This document shows positions 9,937 to 19,621 of a DNA stretch of 64,000 bases, in pieces. The notes under the pieces were generated by a model. The model saw only the letters and a program-made list of their open reading frames with translations, was not told the origin of the DNA and made no database searches. This DNA comes from Mesobacillus foraminis (GTDB lineage: Bacteria > Bacillota > Bacilli > Bacillales > Cytobacillaceae), in contig NZ_SLVV01000012.1 of assembly GCF_004340465.1 (NCBI RefSeq), forward strand, positions 1 to 64,000. Reading direction: 5' to 3'. Position 1 is the stretch's first letter. The number at the start of each line of letters is the position of its first letter. A program made the position numbers and the translations under genes.

Positions 9937-9965
9937 TTGAAAAAGATAGGAAAAAAGAATATTAT
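9937..9965 (+). promoter_or_regulatory. Sigma-A promoter of type II NADH dehydrogenase gene
   Basis: TTGAAA at 9937-9942 and TATTAT at 9960-9965 with a 17-base spacer. The leader to the gene is about 180 bases, AT-rich, with TTGTGACA and AATCACAA segments that recall, but do not match, a Rex operator. Confidence 0.55.
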
Positions 9966-10152
9966 GTTATGTAGGAAAGCGAATTGTTAAGATTTTGTGA
10001 CATTTTTCGATCATTTTTTTGTCGTTCTTAGTGAAGGAAATCACAAAGTTTTTCTTTCTCCAAAAACGATAAAAAATAAAAAGTAGTAAAAGCTAAGTAA
10101 AAACCTATCTCAGGAAGAAATCAAATTTAATATAAAGGTGGAAGTGATCACT

Positions 10153-11370
10153 TTGAGAAAGCCAAAGATTGTCATATTAGGAGCAGGATACGGCGGGCTG
10201 ATGACAGCTACCCGACTTCAGAAACAAATTGGAGTAAACGAGGCGGATATCGTCCTTGTAAATAAAAATGATTACCATTATGAAACAACCTGGCTGCATG
10301 AGGCCTCCGCAGGAACATTGCATCACGATCGTGTCCGTTATGATATTCGTGATGTTATTGACCGTCAAAAGGTGGAATTTGTACAAGGTACGGTTGAAGA
10401 AATTAAAACGGAAGAAAACCGCGTCATACTGGAAAATGGGGATATCGTTTATGATTATTTAGTGATTGCCCTGGGCGGAGAGTCTGAAACTTTCGGAATT
10501 AAAGGCCTTAAGGAATATGCCTTCTCCATTGTGAATGTTAATGCAGCGCGCCAGATCCGCGAGCACATTGAATATCAATTTGCAACCTACAATACAGAGG
10601 CTGAGAAGAAGGATGAAAGGCTGTCCATTGTTGTCGGCGGTGCCGGTTTTACTGGAATTGAATTCCTTGGAGAACTTGCTAACCGTATTCCTGAACTATG
10701 CCGTGAATACGATGTGGACTTCCATAAAGTAAAAGTTATCTGTGTTGAAGCTGCTCCTACTGTTCTTCCAGGATTTGATCCTGAGCTTGTGAACTATGCG
10801 GTTTCCTACCTTGAAAAGAAAGGCATTGAATTCCGAATCGGAACAGCAATCAAAGAAGCTCTTCCGGATGGAATCATCGTTGCCAAAGGAGAAGACCAGG
10901 TAGAAGAAATCAAGGCATCCACTGTTGTCTGGGCAGCAGGTGTCCGAGGCAATTCTATTATTGAAAAGTCCGGAATCGAAGCAATGCGCGGACGTGTAAA
11001 AGTTCAGCCTGACCTTCGGGTTCCTGGACATGATAACATGTTTGTTGTGGGCGACTGCTCTCTAATTATTAATGAAGAAATTAACCGCCCTTATCCTCCA
11101 ACTGCACAAATTGCCATGCAGCAGGGCGAGGTTTGTGCAAGAAACATTGCAGCACTGGTTCGCGGCAAGAACGAGCTTGAAACCTTCAAATTCGATAACA
11201 AAGGTACTGTATGCTCCCTTGGCGAAGATGACGCGATTGGCGTAGCATTTGGGAAGAAAATTGTTGGGGCAAAAGCCTCCTTTATGAAAAAGATGATTGA
11301 TAACCGTGCGCTTTACATGATCGGCGGGGCTTCAATGGTTCTGAAAAAAGGGAAGTTCAACATTTTCTAA
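10153..11370 (+). CDS. yumB: Type II NADH dehydrogenase (NADH:menaquinone reductase, YumB/Ndh)
   Basis: 405 residues. Peripheral membrane flavoprotein that passes electrons from NADH to menaquinone without pumping protons. FAD motif GAGYGG at residues 9-14; NADH motif [14 protein letters not shown] near residue 162; FVVGDCS near residue 298; quinone-region [12 protein letters not shown] near residue 314. The frame is open from a GTG at 10138, but AAGGTGG before the TTG at 10153 and the start [10 protein letters not shown] favour that codon. Own promoter and terminator. Confidence 0.93.
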   Translation: MRKPKIVILGAGYGGLMTATRLQKQIGVNEADIVLVNKNDYHYETTWLHEASAGTLHHDRVRYDIRDVIDRQKVEFVQGTVEEIKTEENRVILENGDIVYDYLVIALGGESETFGIKGLKEYAFSIVNVNAARQIREHIEYQFATYNTEAEKKDERLSIVVGGAGFTGIEFLGELANRIPELCREYDVDFHKVKVICVEAAPTVLPGFDPELVNYAVSYLEKKGIEFRIGTAIKEALPDGIIVAKGEDQVEEIKASTVVWAAGVRGNSIIEKSGIEAMRGRVKVQPDLRVPGHDNMFVVGDCSLIINEEINRPYPPTAQIAMQQGEVCARNIAALVRGKNELETFKFDNKGTVCSLGEDDAIGVAFGKKIVGAKASFMKKMIDNRALYMIGGASMVLKKGKFNIF

Positions 11371-11386
11371 TATCAGTGTTTCTTTT

Positions 11387-11417
11387 AAAAGCAGATCTTT
11401 TTTAGATCTGCTTTTTT
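11387..11417 (+). terminator. Terminator of yumB
   Basis: AAAAGCAGATCT and AGATCTGCTTTT pair around a T-rich loop and are followed by TTTTT. Confidence 0.9.
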
Positions 11418-11474
11418 ATATGAACAAATTTCCACCTCCCTTTTGATAAAATAAAACAAAGAGGAGGGGAACGA

Positions 11475-11957
11475 ATGAGGAAGCGCGGAAATGTCTGGCT
11501 GGCGGTCGCTGGCCTTGTGATTGCACCAAATGGTGAATGGCTTGTAGTCAAAAAAAGGTATGGAGGACTAAAAAATCAGTGGTCATTGCCTGCAGGCTTT
11601 GTGAATGAAGGTGAGACAGCGGATGAGGCGGTACTTCGGGAAGTTCTGGAGGAAACAGGAGTAGGCTGTGAGCTTAAAGGGCTTGTGGGATTAAGAACGG
11701 GTATAATTAAAGGGGAAGTAAGTGATAACTTGCTTATGTTTTTGCTCGAGCCCAAAGAGGCCCAAACAGTTATACCCCAGGAAAGTGAACTTTTCGACGC
11801 CTGTTTCATGGATCCCGTCATGCTGGTGGAGCTTCCCAATGTTTCTGTAATGCTGCAGTACATGCTCCATTTAAATAAAGCTGACGCATTGCCTGTTGTT
11901 AATGGTGTTGATCCGGGTGAACAGTTTGGATATACCTCATATAAATTATTTTTATAA
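11475..11957 (+). CDS. Nudix hydrolase
   Basis: 160 residues. A complete Nudix box starts at GFVNEGETADEA and ends REVLEETGV (about residues 37-59), fitting GX5EX7REUXEEXGU, so Mg-dependent hydrolysis of a nucleoside-diphosphate-linked compound is expected. The substrate cannot be inferred. AGGAGGGG ribosome binding site; ATG start. Its neighbours (Ndh, YuiA) do not reveal its pathway. Confidence 0.88.
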   Translation: MRKRGNVWLAVAGLVIAPNGEWLVVKKRYGGLKNQWSLPAGFVNEGETADEAVLREVLEETGVGCELKGLVGLRTGIIKGEVSDNLLMFLLEPKEAQTVIPQESELFDACFMDPVMLVELPNVSVMLQYMLHLNKADALPVVNGVDPGEQFGYTSYKLFL

Positions 11958-12108
11958 TATTTAGAAAATTTTAGAATAGGACAGCTTTTTAAAGGAAATT
12001 CAGCATGTATCCGTTTACATGACGATATTTAAGTCGAAACCGGCCTTTCTTAATTTATTATTTCTTGTTATATTATTCAGAAATTTATTTTTTTTAGGAG
12101 AGAGGCCG

Positions 12109-12255
12109 TTGAATCAGCAAGAGATGGAACTTAAAGAATGTCGATATTGCTCAGGGCTCGGTTATTTTCAGCTTCTGCTGGGCGGGTCGGAAACCTGTGC
12201 CTGCTGCAGCGGTACAGGCAAAGAAACAGTAGACAGCAAGGCGGAGGTACACTAA
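12109..12255 (+). CDS. yuiA: YuiA family small zinc-finger-like protein
   Basis: 48 residues from a TTG start at 12109 with AGGAGAG upstream; the same frame is open from 12019 but those codons look non-coding and hydrophobic. Two DnaJ-like C-x2-C-x-G motifs (CRYCSG and CACCSG, 19 residues apart) predict one zinc site. Conserved small Bacillaceae family of unknown function, upstream of yuiB as in B. subtilis. Confidence 0.8.
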   Translation: MNQQEMELKECRYCSGLGYFQLLLGGSETCACCSGTGKETVDSKAEVH

Positions 12256-12339
12256 ATGGAAAGCCATGTCCGAAAGTCCCAATTGACTACCCCCAGGACA
12301 TTCAGTACACTATTGATGTAGGAAGTAGGGGGAGTTATC

Positions 12340-12663
12340 ATGGGTCTTACAATTGTAACGTTAATTATTTCAATATTGCTTTTCTTTGTATTGTTTTTTG
12401 GAATCGGTTTTTTGCTGAACATGCTGTTGAGGATGTCCTGGATCATGGCGATTATTTATCCAGTCGTGACCATATTTATTGTTGATAACGTGCGTTTTAT
12501 TGAATATTTTACAAACAGCGGTACAGCCTTCAGAGAACTGGGAACTCATTTTGCAAACCTGGCCATGGCGGATATCCTGATTTTAAGCAGCGGCTTCACA
12601 GGGGCCATTGTTGCCGGGGTTGTCATAAGACTATTAAGAAAAAATGGATACCAGATGTTTTAA
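12340..12663 (+). CDS. yuiB: YuiB family membrane protein
   Basis: 107 residues, with about three hydrophobic segments (about 3-25, 32-50 and 75-97). Function unknown; a Bacillaceae family always near yuiA/yuiC. ATG start with TAGGGGGAG upstream. Ends in a short hairpin terminator. Confidence 0.85.
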   Translation: MGLTIVTLIISILLFFVLFFGIGFLLNMLLRMSWIMAIIYPVVTIFIVDNVRFIEYFTNSGTAFRELGTHFANLAMADILILSSGFTGAIVAGVVIRLLRKNGYQMF

Positions 12664-12693
12664 AAACCTTCATTTACATGAGGGTTTTTTTAT
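12664..12693 (+). terminator. Terminator of yuiB
   Basis: AAACCTTCAT and ATGAGGGTTT pair around a 4-base loop, followed by TTTTATT. Confidence 0.75.
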
Positions 12694-12811
12694 TGTCTCT
12701 CAAAAACCTTTATTTTCCTTTATTCGGCGCTATTTGGCCCATTTTCGCTGCTTTATGAATATTTCCTCCTGAGATGGGAAAATAATAGTTTTGGGAGGAG
12801 TGGAAGATTTA

Positions 12812-13522
12812 ATGTTTAAAATGAAGAAGTGGGCCAGGCGTATGACGATGACTCTGCTTTTTGTTGCCGCCCTTTTGACAACATTCCATTCAATATCTGG
12901 AGTGGAAGCCAATACCATAGCAAGATTCTTGTATCAAAACTATGATAGCGGCTCTGAAGAACATCCTTTAACTGAACATAAACAGAAGGTAGCCGGAATT
13001 AGCTATAAGTTCCTGAGCAGTATTCCCCGCCTTCGCGCTAAGGCTGCTGCCAGCACAAGCGCTGCTGAAGCTTCGCCAACCCTTGAAAATTCGATTGACT
13101 GGTCCAAATATCCAAAGAAAAAAATGACTGCCACTGGTTATACCGCTGGAATTGAATCCACTGGAAAGAGACCGGGGCACCCGGAATACGGAATTACATA
13201 CTCAGGGGTCAAGGTGAAACGGGACCTGTTTTCGACCATTGCCGCCGATTTAAGTGTCTTTCCCATTGGGACCGTGCTTTTCATACCAGATTATGGTTAT
13301 GGTGTCGTGGCCGATAAAGGCGGAGCTATAAAAGGAAATAAACTGGATTTATATTACGATACCGTAGATGAGGTCTACGAACAGTGGGGGAAAAGAACCC
13401 TGGAGATATCGATTGTCAAAATGGGTGATGGAAACCTGACTGAGGAAGAATTGACGAAAATGAATGAAGATAAGGCCCTGCAGGTTTTTCGTCAGCAGTA
13501 TACAGGTGAAAAGAAATCTTAA
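12812..13522 (+). CDS. yuiC: 3D domain-containing exported protein YuiC
   Basis: 236 residues. An N-terminal signal or anchor segment (about residues 10-32, after KKWARR) is followed by an Ala/Ser-rich linker and a C-terminal 3D (double-psi beta-barrel) domain, with MTATGYTAG near residue 104, [19 protein letters not shown] near residue 165 and the three Asp residues of the family. Such domains occur in Sps/RpfB/MltA-like muralytic enzymes; B. subtilis YuiC is a lytic transglycosylase-type stationary-phase survival protein. ATG at 12812 chosen because GGGAGGAG precedes it; a TTG frame opens at 12791. Confidence 0.88.
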   Translation: MFKMKKWARRMTMTLLFVAALLTTFHSISGVEANTIARFLYQNYDSGSEEHPLTEHKQKVAGISYKFLSSIPRLRAKAAASTSAAEASPTLENSIDWSKYPKKKMTATGYTAGIESTGKRPGHPEYGITYSGVKVKRDLFSTIAADLSVFPIGTVLFIPDYGYGVVADKGGAIKGNKLDLYYDTVDEVYEQWGKRTLEISIVKMGDGNLTEEELTKMNEDKALQVFRQQYTGEKKS

Positions 13523-13560
13523 TTTGATAGCTAGTTAGACTTTAGCTTCATGTAAGGCGT

Positions 13561-13592
13561 AAAAGGCAAATCCAGTGGATTTGCCTTTCTTG
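13561..13592. terminator. Bidirectional terminator between yuiC and btuF-like gene
   Basis: AAAGGCAAATCCA and TGGATTTGCCTTT form a 13-bp stem with a one-base loop, flanked by A4 and TCTTGGTTT; it serves two convergent genes. Confidence 0.8.
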
Positions 13593-13594
13593 GT

Positions 13595-14368
13595 TTATTC
13601 AGCCTCAGCCAACAAACGACATAGCTTCTCAAGGCCTTCCAGGAGCCGTGGGGAAGGCCGGCAATACAGTTCCTCCTCGAGAATGAGGATCCTTCCTTTT
13701 TTTACAGCATCCAAATCCCCCCACCCCGGCCTGTTGGTAATGAGTGATTTTTTTACCTTTTCCCGCTGGACGCCAACCCAGGCGATACAGATAAAATCGG
13801 GGTTTCGAGCAAGAACATCCTCCCAGTCTGTCTGTACACTTGCAAGGTCAACATCTGCGAATAGATTGCGTGCTCCTGCGGCCTCCGACAGTTCCGTCAG
13901 CCAGTTGATCCGTCCAGGTGTGAAAACCGGCTTTGGCCACCATTCCCAATATAATGCCGGATGTGTGCTGCGGTTTGTATTCGCTCTCCGGATTGTATCA
14001 AGCCTGTTTTTAAATTCGGAAGAGGCTGCCACGCCTTTTTCAGGAAAACCAAGGGCTGCCGCCGTAGCCGCCAGGTCGTTTTCAATGTCTTCAAAGGATT
14101 GCGGATTCAGGACAATATGGGGAATTCCCCTTTCCTTTAAGCCTTCTACGTTCTTCTCCATACCAGGAACGCTTAAGGAAGCTAGAACGAGGTCTGGTTT
14201 CAATTCCTCCACCAGATCCAGATTGATTGACAGGTCCGGCCCTAATCTTGGCAGCTTCTGAATAGATTCAGGCCAGTCGGAAAAATCATCCACACCGACT
14301 AACAGACCTTCAAGCCCAAGATAGGCAATGATTTCTGTGTTGCTTGGGCATAAAGATATAACTCTCAT
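13595..14368 (-). CDS. BtuF/FepB-like periplasmic-binding-fold protein without signal peptide
   Basis: 257 residues, helical-backbone metal/cobalamin-binding fold: N-terminal VISLCPSNTEIIAYLGL, LKPDLVLASLS near residue 56, and a C-terminal half with WPKPVFTPG. Usual family members are secreted lipoproteins that feed a BtuCD ABC importer. This one starts directly at the mature fold (ATG with TAGGGAGG upstream), has no signal peptide or lipobox, and no permease or ATPase is nearby. It lies 11 bases downstream of yuiD on the minus strand, probably in one transcript. A cytoplasmic ligand-binding role is inferred. Confidence 0.8.
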   Translation of the reverse strand: MRVISLCPSNTEIIAYLGLEGLLVGVDDFSDWPESIQKLPRLGPDLSINLDLVEELKPDLVLASLSVPGMEKNVEGLKERGIPHIVLNPQSFEDIENDLAATAAALGFPEKGVAASSEFKNRLDTIRRANTNRSTHPALYWEWWPKPVFTPGRINWLTELSEAAGARNLFADVDLASVQTDWEDVLARNPDFICIAWVGVQREKVKKSLITNRPGWGDLDAVKKGRILILEEELYCRPSPRLLEGLEKLCRLLAEAE

Positions 14369-14379
14369 TTTTTTCCTCC

Positions 14380-14856
14380 CTAATAAAAAATATAATAAAG
14401 TACCAATGTTAGTGCAATCCCCGTAAGTCCGCCGAAGAACACTTCAATAGGCTTGTGGCCGAGAAGTTCCTTCAATTCTTTGCGCTTTTCCTGGTCCGGT
14501 TTGTTTGTCCATGACTTTGCATCATCAACAAACTTATTAAAATCAGCCACCAGCTGATTCAGGACAATTGCTTGTTCTCCCGCCTGCCTGCGGACACCCG
14601 TAGCATCAAACATCGTTATGATAGCAAAGATAGCCGATACAGCAAATATAGGGGAGTCAAGCCCTGCTTCAAGGGCAACACCCGTTGAAAGGGCAGTCAC
14701 GGCAGCGGAATGCGAGCTGGGCATGCCCCCGGTACTTGTCAGCAAGGCCCAGTCAATTCGCCTTGTAGCAATATACTGAATCGGAACTTTAACAAATTGG
14801 GCAAAAAAGATCGCCGCAAGGGACGCCCATAAAGAAAAGTTAAGCAATACATCCAT
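14380..14856 (-). CDS. yuiD: Divergent PAP2 family membrane protein YuiD
   Basis: 158 residues. The divergent PAP2 (DUF212) family is an acid-phosphatase/VanZ-like membrane family; GGMPSSHSAAV near residue 43 carries the catalytic-type SxxH motif. About four hydrophobic segments. Its physiological substrate is unknown. AAAGGGGGATC ribosome binding site. It forms a two-gene minus-strand unit with the BtuF-like gene. Confidence 0.88.
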   Translation of the reverse strand: MDVLLNFSLWASLAAIFFAQFVKVPIQYIATRRIDWALLTSTGGMPSSHSAAVTALSTGVALEAGLDSPIFAVSAIFAIITMFDATGVRRQAGEQAIVLNQLVADFNKFVDDAKSWTNKPDQEKRKELKELLGHKPIEVFFGGLTGIALTLVLYYIFY

Positions 14857-14972
14857 GTTCAGGATCCCCCTTTTTAGGTGATATAGGTTTCATACCCTAC
14901 GATAGCATAATTCATTACAGACACGCTCCAGATTTGGTAAGATACGCTTATAGCCATAGATGGAGGTGGAGG

Positions 14973-15353
14973 ATGTCCGGGGACTATCCTTATGAATATT
15001 ACCAGTTCTTTATTAAATTCAATGAAGGGGACTATTATACCTGCCATGATTTACTTGAAGATATGTGGATGGAGGACAAAGGGAATTTATTTTTAAAAGG
15101 TCTGCTGCAAATGAGTGTCGCCCTCTATCATTACAGCTACGGAAATTTAAAAGGAACCCGTATCATGATGAAAGTGGCCCATGAATATCTCAGGGAATAT
15201 CGGCCGGAGCATTGGGGGCTTGACCTTGAACAGGTGATCGGCTTTATTGAGCAATGCCTGTCAGCGATTCCGGATGGAATTGATAAGGTTCCATACTCGG
15301 AGATTTCAAGCCTGCCTGCCCTGCCACCGCTATTTCTTTATTTAAATGATTAG
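14973..15353 (+). CDS. DUF309 domain-containing protein
   Basis: 126 residues. The DUF309 signature is clear: FNEGDYYTCHDLLEDMWM (about residues 16-33) with the HxxLExxW-type motif (here HDLLEDMW), followed by GLLQMSVALYHY. All-helical, cytoplasmic, function unknown. The ATG at 14973 lies six bases after GGAGG; the longer frame from 14934 is not supported. Confidence 0.85.
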   Translation: MSGDYPYEYYQFFIKFNEGDYYTCHDLLEDMWMEDKGNLFLKGLLQMSVALYHYSYGNLKGTRIMMKVAHEYLREYRPEHWGLDLEQVIGFIEQCLSAIPDGIDKVPYSEISSLPALPPLFLYLND

Positions 15354-15405
15354 GAATTCGAAATAGTCTCTCGTATTGGATATAATAAACTTGGAGGTGA
15401 GGCAT

Positions 15406-16902
15406 GTGTTTGAAATAAAAACACAACTGGATTTTAACGATAGCCATGATGCCCTTGTGGTTGGCATTTTTAACAAAACCTCGGGAATGGAAGGGGTTTT
15501 AGCCAATTTGGATGAGCACTTTGATGGCGAATTAACACAGCTTATTAAAAGTGGGGATATTGTCACCAAAAAGAAGAACGTATCCAAAATACATACTTTC
15601 GGCAAAACCGGGGCTAAACGGGTTTATTTTATCGGACTGGGGCAAGAAAAGGAGTTTAGCTTTGAACTGCTTCGCGAGGCATTTGGCGTGCTGTTCAAAT
15701 CAGTGAAACAAGAGAAGTGGACGGAGGCAGCCTTTGTTCTTGATACCTTCACAGGTGAAGAAGTTAGCATGCTTGATGCTGCTCACGCCCTCGGAGAAGC
15801 CTTTGCCCTCGCCAACTATGAATTTGAAGGCTACAAACAGAAATCAAATGAACCAGAACGGAAGATAGAAAGTCTGACCATTTATAGTACTTTTGAAGAA
15901 AGCGCCGAGGTAAGGTCAGCTCTCGAGGTCGGATATGTATACGGAACAGGGGTCAACTCTGCCCGGACACTTGTCAATTTGCCAGGAAACATGCTGACCG
16001 CTACCGATATGGCGGAATATGCACAAAAACTGGCGGAGACCTATGGGTTTGAAGCCGAGATCCTTGAAAAGGAGGACATGGAGACGCTTGGCATGGGAGC
16101 GATGCTTGCAGTGAATCAAGGGTCGGCACAGCCTCCGAAAATGATTGTCCTGAAGTATCAGGGCAAGGAAGAATGGAAGGATGTCATAGCACTGGTTGGG
16201 AAAGGAATTACCTTTGACACTGGCGGCTACTCGATCAAATCGAAGGATGGCATTGTCGGCATGAAAACCGATATGGGCGGGGCTGCAGCCGTTCTTGGAG
16301 CCATGGAAGTCATCGGTGAACTGAAGCCTGAACAGAATGTTGTTGCCGTGATCCCTTCTACTGACAATATGGTCAGCGGGGCGGCTTTCAAGCCTGATGA
16401 TGTCATAACGTCAATGAGCGGAAAAACGATTGAAGTTCTAAACACTGATGCAGAAGGCCGGCTAGTTCTTGCCGATGCGATCACTTACGCCAAACATCAC
16501 GGAGCCAGCTATCTGGTTGATGTGGCTACGTTGACGGGCGGTGTGATTGTTGCCCTCGGCACGGAGACGACGGGTGCGCTGACAAATGATGAGGCATGGT
16601 TTGAGCAGGTGCTGGAAGCATCCTATGAAGCTGCAGAGCCGATTTGGAGACTGCCGCTTTTCGAGAAAGACAAGGAAAGAGTCAGGAACAGCAAAATTGC
16701 CGACCTGAATAATTCTCCTGGCCGCGAAGGGCATGCAATTATGGGGGGAGCCTTTGTGGGTGAGTTTGCTGAAGGTACGCCCTGGGTACATCTGGACATT
16801 GCAGGTACCGCAACCACGAATAAGGAACATGATCTTGGGCCAGCCGGTGCGACCGGTGTTATGGTCCGGACCCTTGCACTGCTGGTGGAAAGGTTCCAAT
16901 AA
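15406..16902 (+). CDS. pepA: Leucyl aminopeptidase (M17 family)
   Basis: 498 residues, standard length. Two-metal cytosolic aminopeptidase that trims N-terminal residues from peptides. The M17 signature [13 protein letters not shown] is near residue 346, and metal ligands are visible in [14 protein letters not shown]. The GTG at 15406 has GGAGGTGAGG just upstream and gives the family N-terminus; the frame is open from a TTG at 15376. A TATAAT at 15381-15386 may be the -10 box, with a poor -35. Confidence 0.95.
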   Translation: MFEIKTQLDFNDSHDALVVGIFNKTSGMEGVLANLDEHFDGELTQLIKSGDIVTKKKNVSKIHTFGKTGAKRVYFIGLGQEKEFSFELLREAFGVLFKSVKQEKWTEAAFVLDTFTGEEVSMLDAAHALGEAFALANYEFEGYKQKSNEPERKIESLTIYSTFEESAEVRSALEVGYVYGTGVNSARTLVNLPGNMLTATDMAEYAQKLAETYGFEAEILEKEDMETLGMGAMLAVNQGSAQPPKMIVLKYQGKEEWKDVIALVGKGITFDTGGYSIKSKDGIVGMKTDMGGAAAVLGAMEVIGELKPEQNVVAVIPSTDNMVSGAAFKPDDVITSMSGKTIEVLNTDAEGRLVLADAITYAKHHGASYLVDVATLTGGVIVALGTETTGALTNDEAWFEQVLEASYEAAEPIWRLPLFEKDKERVRNSKIADLNNSPGREGHAIMGGAFVGEFAEGTPWVHLDIAGTATTNKEHDLGPAGATGVMVRTLALLVERFQ

Positions 16903-16913
16903 TAGTAGTTATT

Positions 16914-16941
16914 GCCTCCGAACAGGGTTCGGAGGCTTTTT
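16914..16941 (+). terminator. Terminator of pepA
   Basis: GCCTCCGAAC and GTTCGGAGGC, loop AGG, followed by TTTTT. Confidence 0.9.
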
Positions 16942-16954
16942 GCCGACGATAAAA

Positions 16955-16984
16955 TTGACATAAAAAACAGTTCTATGATATTTT
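16955..16984 (+). promoter_or_regulatory. Possible sigma-A promoter of yuiF
   Basis: A consensus TTGACA at 16955-16960; 18 bases on is TATTTT at 16979-16984. The -10 is mediocre. Confidence 0.4.
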
Positions 16985-17059
16985 AGGACATGTTCTCTGC
17001 TATTTTACCGAACTAAAGGAAAGGGAGCGGCGAACTAGCCATCGAGAGAGGAGACAATT

Positions 17060-18370
17060 ATGAATGCTGTAATTATTGCCGTCCTTGTCATGCTGATCCT
17101 GAGCCTGCTTCGTGTGAATGTCGTCTTATCATTAATCGTGGGCTCTCTGGCAGGCGGATTGACAGGCGGGTTAAGCTTGGATAAAACAATCGAGATATTT
17201 TCCATCGGACTTGGCGGAAGTGCCGAGGTTGCATTAAGTTATGCCTTGCTTGGCGGTTTTGCTGTGGCTTTATCCGCAACGGGGCTTCCGGATCTGCTGG
17301 TTCAATCCATGGTTGGAATGATTGGAAAAGGGGAGAAAAGGGCAAAGGCCTACTCAAAAGCACTGATTGTATTTTTAATTTTGTTAATGGCCTGCTTTTC
17401 GCAAAACCTGATTCCTATTCATATTGCCTTCATTCCAATCCTGATTCCGCCGTTATTGTATATTTTAAATGAATTGAACATCGACAGGAGACTGATTGCT
17501 TCTGTATTGACATTTGGGCTTACGGCACCTTATATCCTGCTGCCGGCAGGCTTCGGGAAGATATTTCAGGAAATACTCCAGAGCAATATGGCTGACAGCG
17601 GCTTGACTGTCGGACTTGAAGACATTCCAAAGGCAATGGTCCTTCCTGTTTTAGGTATGCTTGCCGGTTTACTATTTGCCATTTTTGTCTCTTACCGGAA
17701 ACCAAGGAATTATAAACAGAACGAAAGAATGGAAGCGAAAAAGAATCATTACTCAAAAAAAAGCGTCACCTTTTCCATACTGGCAATTGTTGCGGCTTTA
17801 GCGGTTCAAATCATAACTGAATCCATGATTATCGGTGCATTTACCGGGATCATGGTTATTTACGCAAGCGGAGCCATTAAGTGGCGGGATGCTGATAATC
17901 TCCTGACGGATGGCATGAGAATGATGGCCTTTATCGGGTTTGTTATGCTATCGGCGTATGGATTTGCTGATGTGCTGAAAGAAACAGGGGATGTGGAAGC
18001 TCTTGTCAAATGGTCCGCAGATGCCATAGGTAATAACAAGGCAATGGGATCCCTGATGATGCTGGTCGTAGGTTTGTTTGTCACAATGGGGATTGGCTCC
18101 TCTTTTTCGACCATCCCGATCATTGCCACTATTTTCGTGCCACTGTGCTTCCAGCTGGGATTCAGCCCAATGGCGACCGTTGCGATTGTGGGAACGGCTG
18201 CAGCTCTGGGTGATGCCGGGTCACCTGCATCCGACAGCACGCTTGGCCCGACAGCAGGATTGAATGTGGACGGACAGCATAACCATATTTGGGATACCTG
18301 TGTCCCAACCTTCCTTCATTATAATCTACCTTTAATCCTGTTTGGATGGCTTGCGGCCATGGTGCTATAG
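17060..18370 (+). CDS. yuiF: Na+/H+ antiporter family protein YuiF
   Basis: 436 residues with about ten or eleven hydrophobic segments. NhaC/IT-superfamily-like antiporter family: glycine-rich [19 protein letters not shown] near residue 26 and a C-terminal [20 protein letters not shown] near residue 377 typical of these transporters. Expected to exchange Na+ (or an organic cation) for H+. Ribosome binding site GAGAGGAG. Monocistronic, between two terminators. Substrate not proven. Confidence 0.85.
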   Translation: MNAVIIAVLVMLILSLLRVNVVLSLIVGSLAGGLTGGLSLDKTIEIFSIGLGGSAEVALSYALLGGFAVALSATGLPDLLVQSMVGMIGKGEKRAKAYSKALIVFLILLMACFSQNLIPIHIAFIPILIPPLLYILNELNIDRRLIASVLTFGLTAPYILLPAGFGKIFQEILQSNMADSGLTVGLEDIPKAMVLPVLGMLAGLLFAIFVSYRKPRNYKQNERMEAKKNHYSKKSVTFSILAIVAALAVQIITESMIIGAFTGIMVIYASGAIKWRDADNLLTDGMRMMAFIGFVMLSAYGFADVLKETGDVEALVKWSADAIGNNKAMGSLMMLVVGLFVTMGIGSSFSTIPIIATIFVPLCFQLGFSPMATVAIVGTAAALGDAGSPASDSTLGPTAGLNVDGQHNHIWDTCVPTFLHYNLPLILFGWLAAMVL

Positions 18371-18372
18371 AG

Positions 18373-18403
18373 AATAGCCTCCCCTTTGATGGGAGGCTAT
18401 TTT
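18373..18403 (+). terminator. Terminator of yuiF
   Basis: AATAGCCTCCC and GGGAGGCTATT with a 7-base loop, followed by TTGA. Confidence 0.85.
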
Positions 18404-18504
18404 GATGGTCTTCGTCAGTTTTGACCGAGGATTTTGCTCTTGATGCGAACTTCTTGTAGGATAAAAGAATAAATTCAATCCTTGAAAAAAGGAGGGAGGC
18501 TTTT

Positions 18505-19101
18505 ATGTACTTCGGAAAGTCGAAGAAAAACAGCCTGTCGGGGAGGGTGCCTCCGAATCAAAATGTCACTACTTCGTTTCCTGTCCTGCATCATGGGAAT
18601 GTCCCCTATTATAAAGACCTGTCCAAGTGGGCGTTAAGGCTGTTCGGCTTAGTGGAACAGGAACAATTTCTGACTTACGATGATTTGCTGGCCATGCCTT
18701 TGAAAAGTTCCAAAAATGATATCCACTGTGTGACTGGCTGGTCCAAATTAGATAATCATTGGGAGGGCGTCTCAACGAACGATATTGTCCATAGAGCTGC
18801 CTTGAAACCTGAAGTCAGGTTTGTCATCCTTCATGCGGAGGAAGGGTGGAGTACGAACCTGCCGCTTGAAGATTTTATCAGGGATACGAGTATGCTTGCC
18901 TATGCTCATAATGGACAGGCGCTGAGTCCTGAACACGGATATCCACTCAGGGCTGTTTTCCCGCATCTTTATTTCTGGAAAAGCGCCAAATGGCTTAAAG
19001 GGATTGAATTTACGAGAGAGGATAAGCCCGGATTCTGGGAAAAGAATGGCTACCATAACTATGGGGACCCATGGAAAGAACAGAGACTTACCTGGGATTG
19101 A
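18505..19101 (+). CDS. yuiH: Sulfite oxidase-like molybdopterin-binding protein YuiH
   Basis: 198 residues, the oxidoreductase molybdopterin-binding (SUOX) domain alone. The Mo-ligating cysteine is probably that in DIHCVTGWSKLDN near residue 76; EHGYPLRAVFP near residue 149 is the second conserved block. There is no Tat or Sec signal, unlike MsrP/YedY, and no dimerisation domain, so a cytosolic enzyme of unknown substrate is likely. ATG after GGAGGGAGG. Requires molybdenum cofactor made elsewhere in the genome. Confidence 0.88.
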   Translation: MYFGKSKKNSLSGRVPPNQNVTTSFPVLHHGNVPYYKDLSKWALRLFGLVEQEQFLTYDDLLAMPLKSSKNDIHCVTGWSKLDNHWEGVSTNDIVHRAALKPEVRFVILHAEEGWSTNLPLEDFIRDTSMLAYAHNGQALSPEHGYPLRAVFPHLYFWKSAKWLKGIEFTREDKPGFWEKNGYHNYGDPWKEQRLTWD

Positions 19102-19228
19102 TTACCCGTAAAAAGGGCTTTTTTTTCTCTGTTTTCTTCTCCTTACGGGATGTTTGCCCACTCACCTCCCAGTTTTTTTGCATATGAAGTAATGTAGGCT
19201 GTGCAAATATTCTAAGGAGGTAACCCGG

Positions 19229-19429
19229 ATGCAAGATATGAGAAGACCCTTTTATGGTGGGTTTGGAAGGCGCCGCTTTTTCTGGGGCGGCCCATTCGTT
19301 GGCGGACTTTTGGGAGGTTTAGTAGGCAGTGCGTTATTATATCCGCGCCCATTTCCATACTACTACCCGCCTTATTATCCATACGGATTTGGATATGGTG
19401 GATTTGGCGGCTATCCTTATTGGTACTAA
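19229..19429 (+). CDS. Small Gly/Tyr-rich protein
   Basis: 66 residues with a perfect TAAGGAGG ribosome binding site and its own terminator, so it is probably real. Composition is extreme: an Arg-rich N-terminus (residues 5-16), a glycine-rich hydrophobic stretch (about 20-37), then a Tyr/Pro/Gly tail (PYYYPPYYPYGFGYGGFGGY). It resembles Gly/Tyr-rich coat- or surface-type small proteins of spore formers. Function unknown; a spore or cell-surface location is inferred from composition only. Confidence 0.7.
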   Translation: MQDMRRPFYGGFGRRRFFWGGPFVGGLLGGLVGSALLYPRPFPYYYPPYYPYGFGYGGFGGYPYWY

Positions 19430-19437
19430 AAGCAAGG

Positions 19438-19465
19438 AACAGCTCTTCCCCCAAGAGCTGTTTTT
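19438..19465 (+). terminator. Terminator of the Gly/Tyr-rich gene
   Basis: AACAGCTCTT and AAGAGCTGTT around CCCCC, followed by TTTAG. Confidence 0.88.
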
Positions 19466-19621
19466 AGTTGAATAATAGTGTCACTCTCTGCTAAATTGGG
19501 TACATAACGGGGGCAGCCTGAAAAGAAATAAAGGATTTCTAAGAGGAAACAGCGAATTCTTAGAGGAAAACTTAATATGATATTCCTATGAACAAATTGA
19601 ATGAATGGGGAGGATATCTCC

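Noticed and set aside
9990-10060. Rex operator upstream of yumB
   Set aside because: TTGTGACA and AATCACAA occur but do not form the TTGTGAA-N6-TTCACAA spacing; too weak to call.
12019-12108. N-terminal extension of yuiA
   Set aside because: Open in frame but hydrophobic and AT-rich, without family match; the TTG at 12109 has the ribosome binding site and gives the usual length.
15404-15418. Five-codon ATG frame overlapping the pepA GTG start
   Set aside because: ATGTGTTTGAAATAA sits two bases ahead of GTG and would compete for the ribosome binding site, but such tiny overlaps are common by chance.
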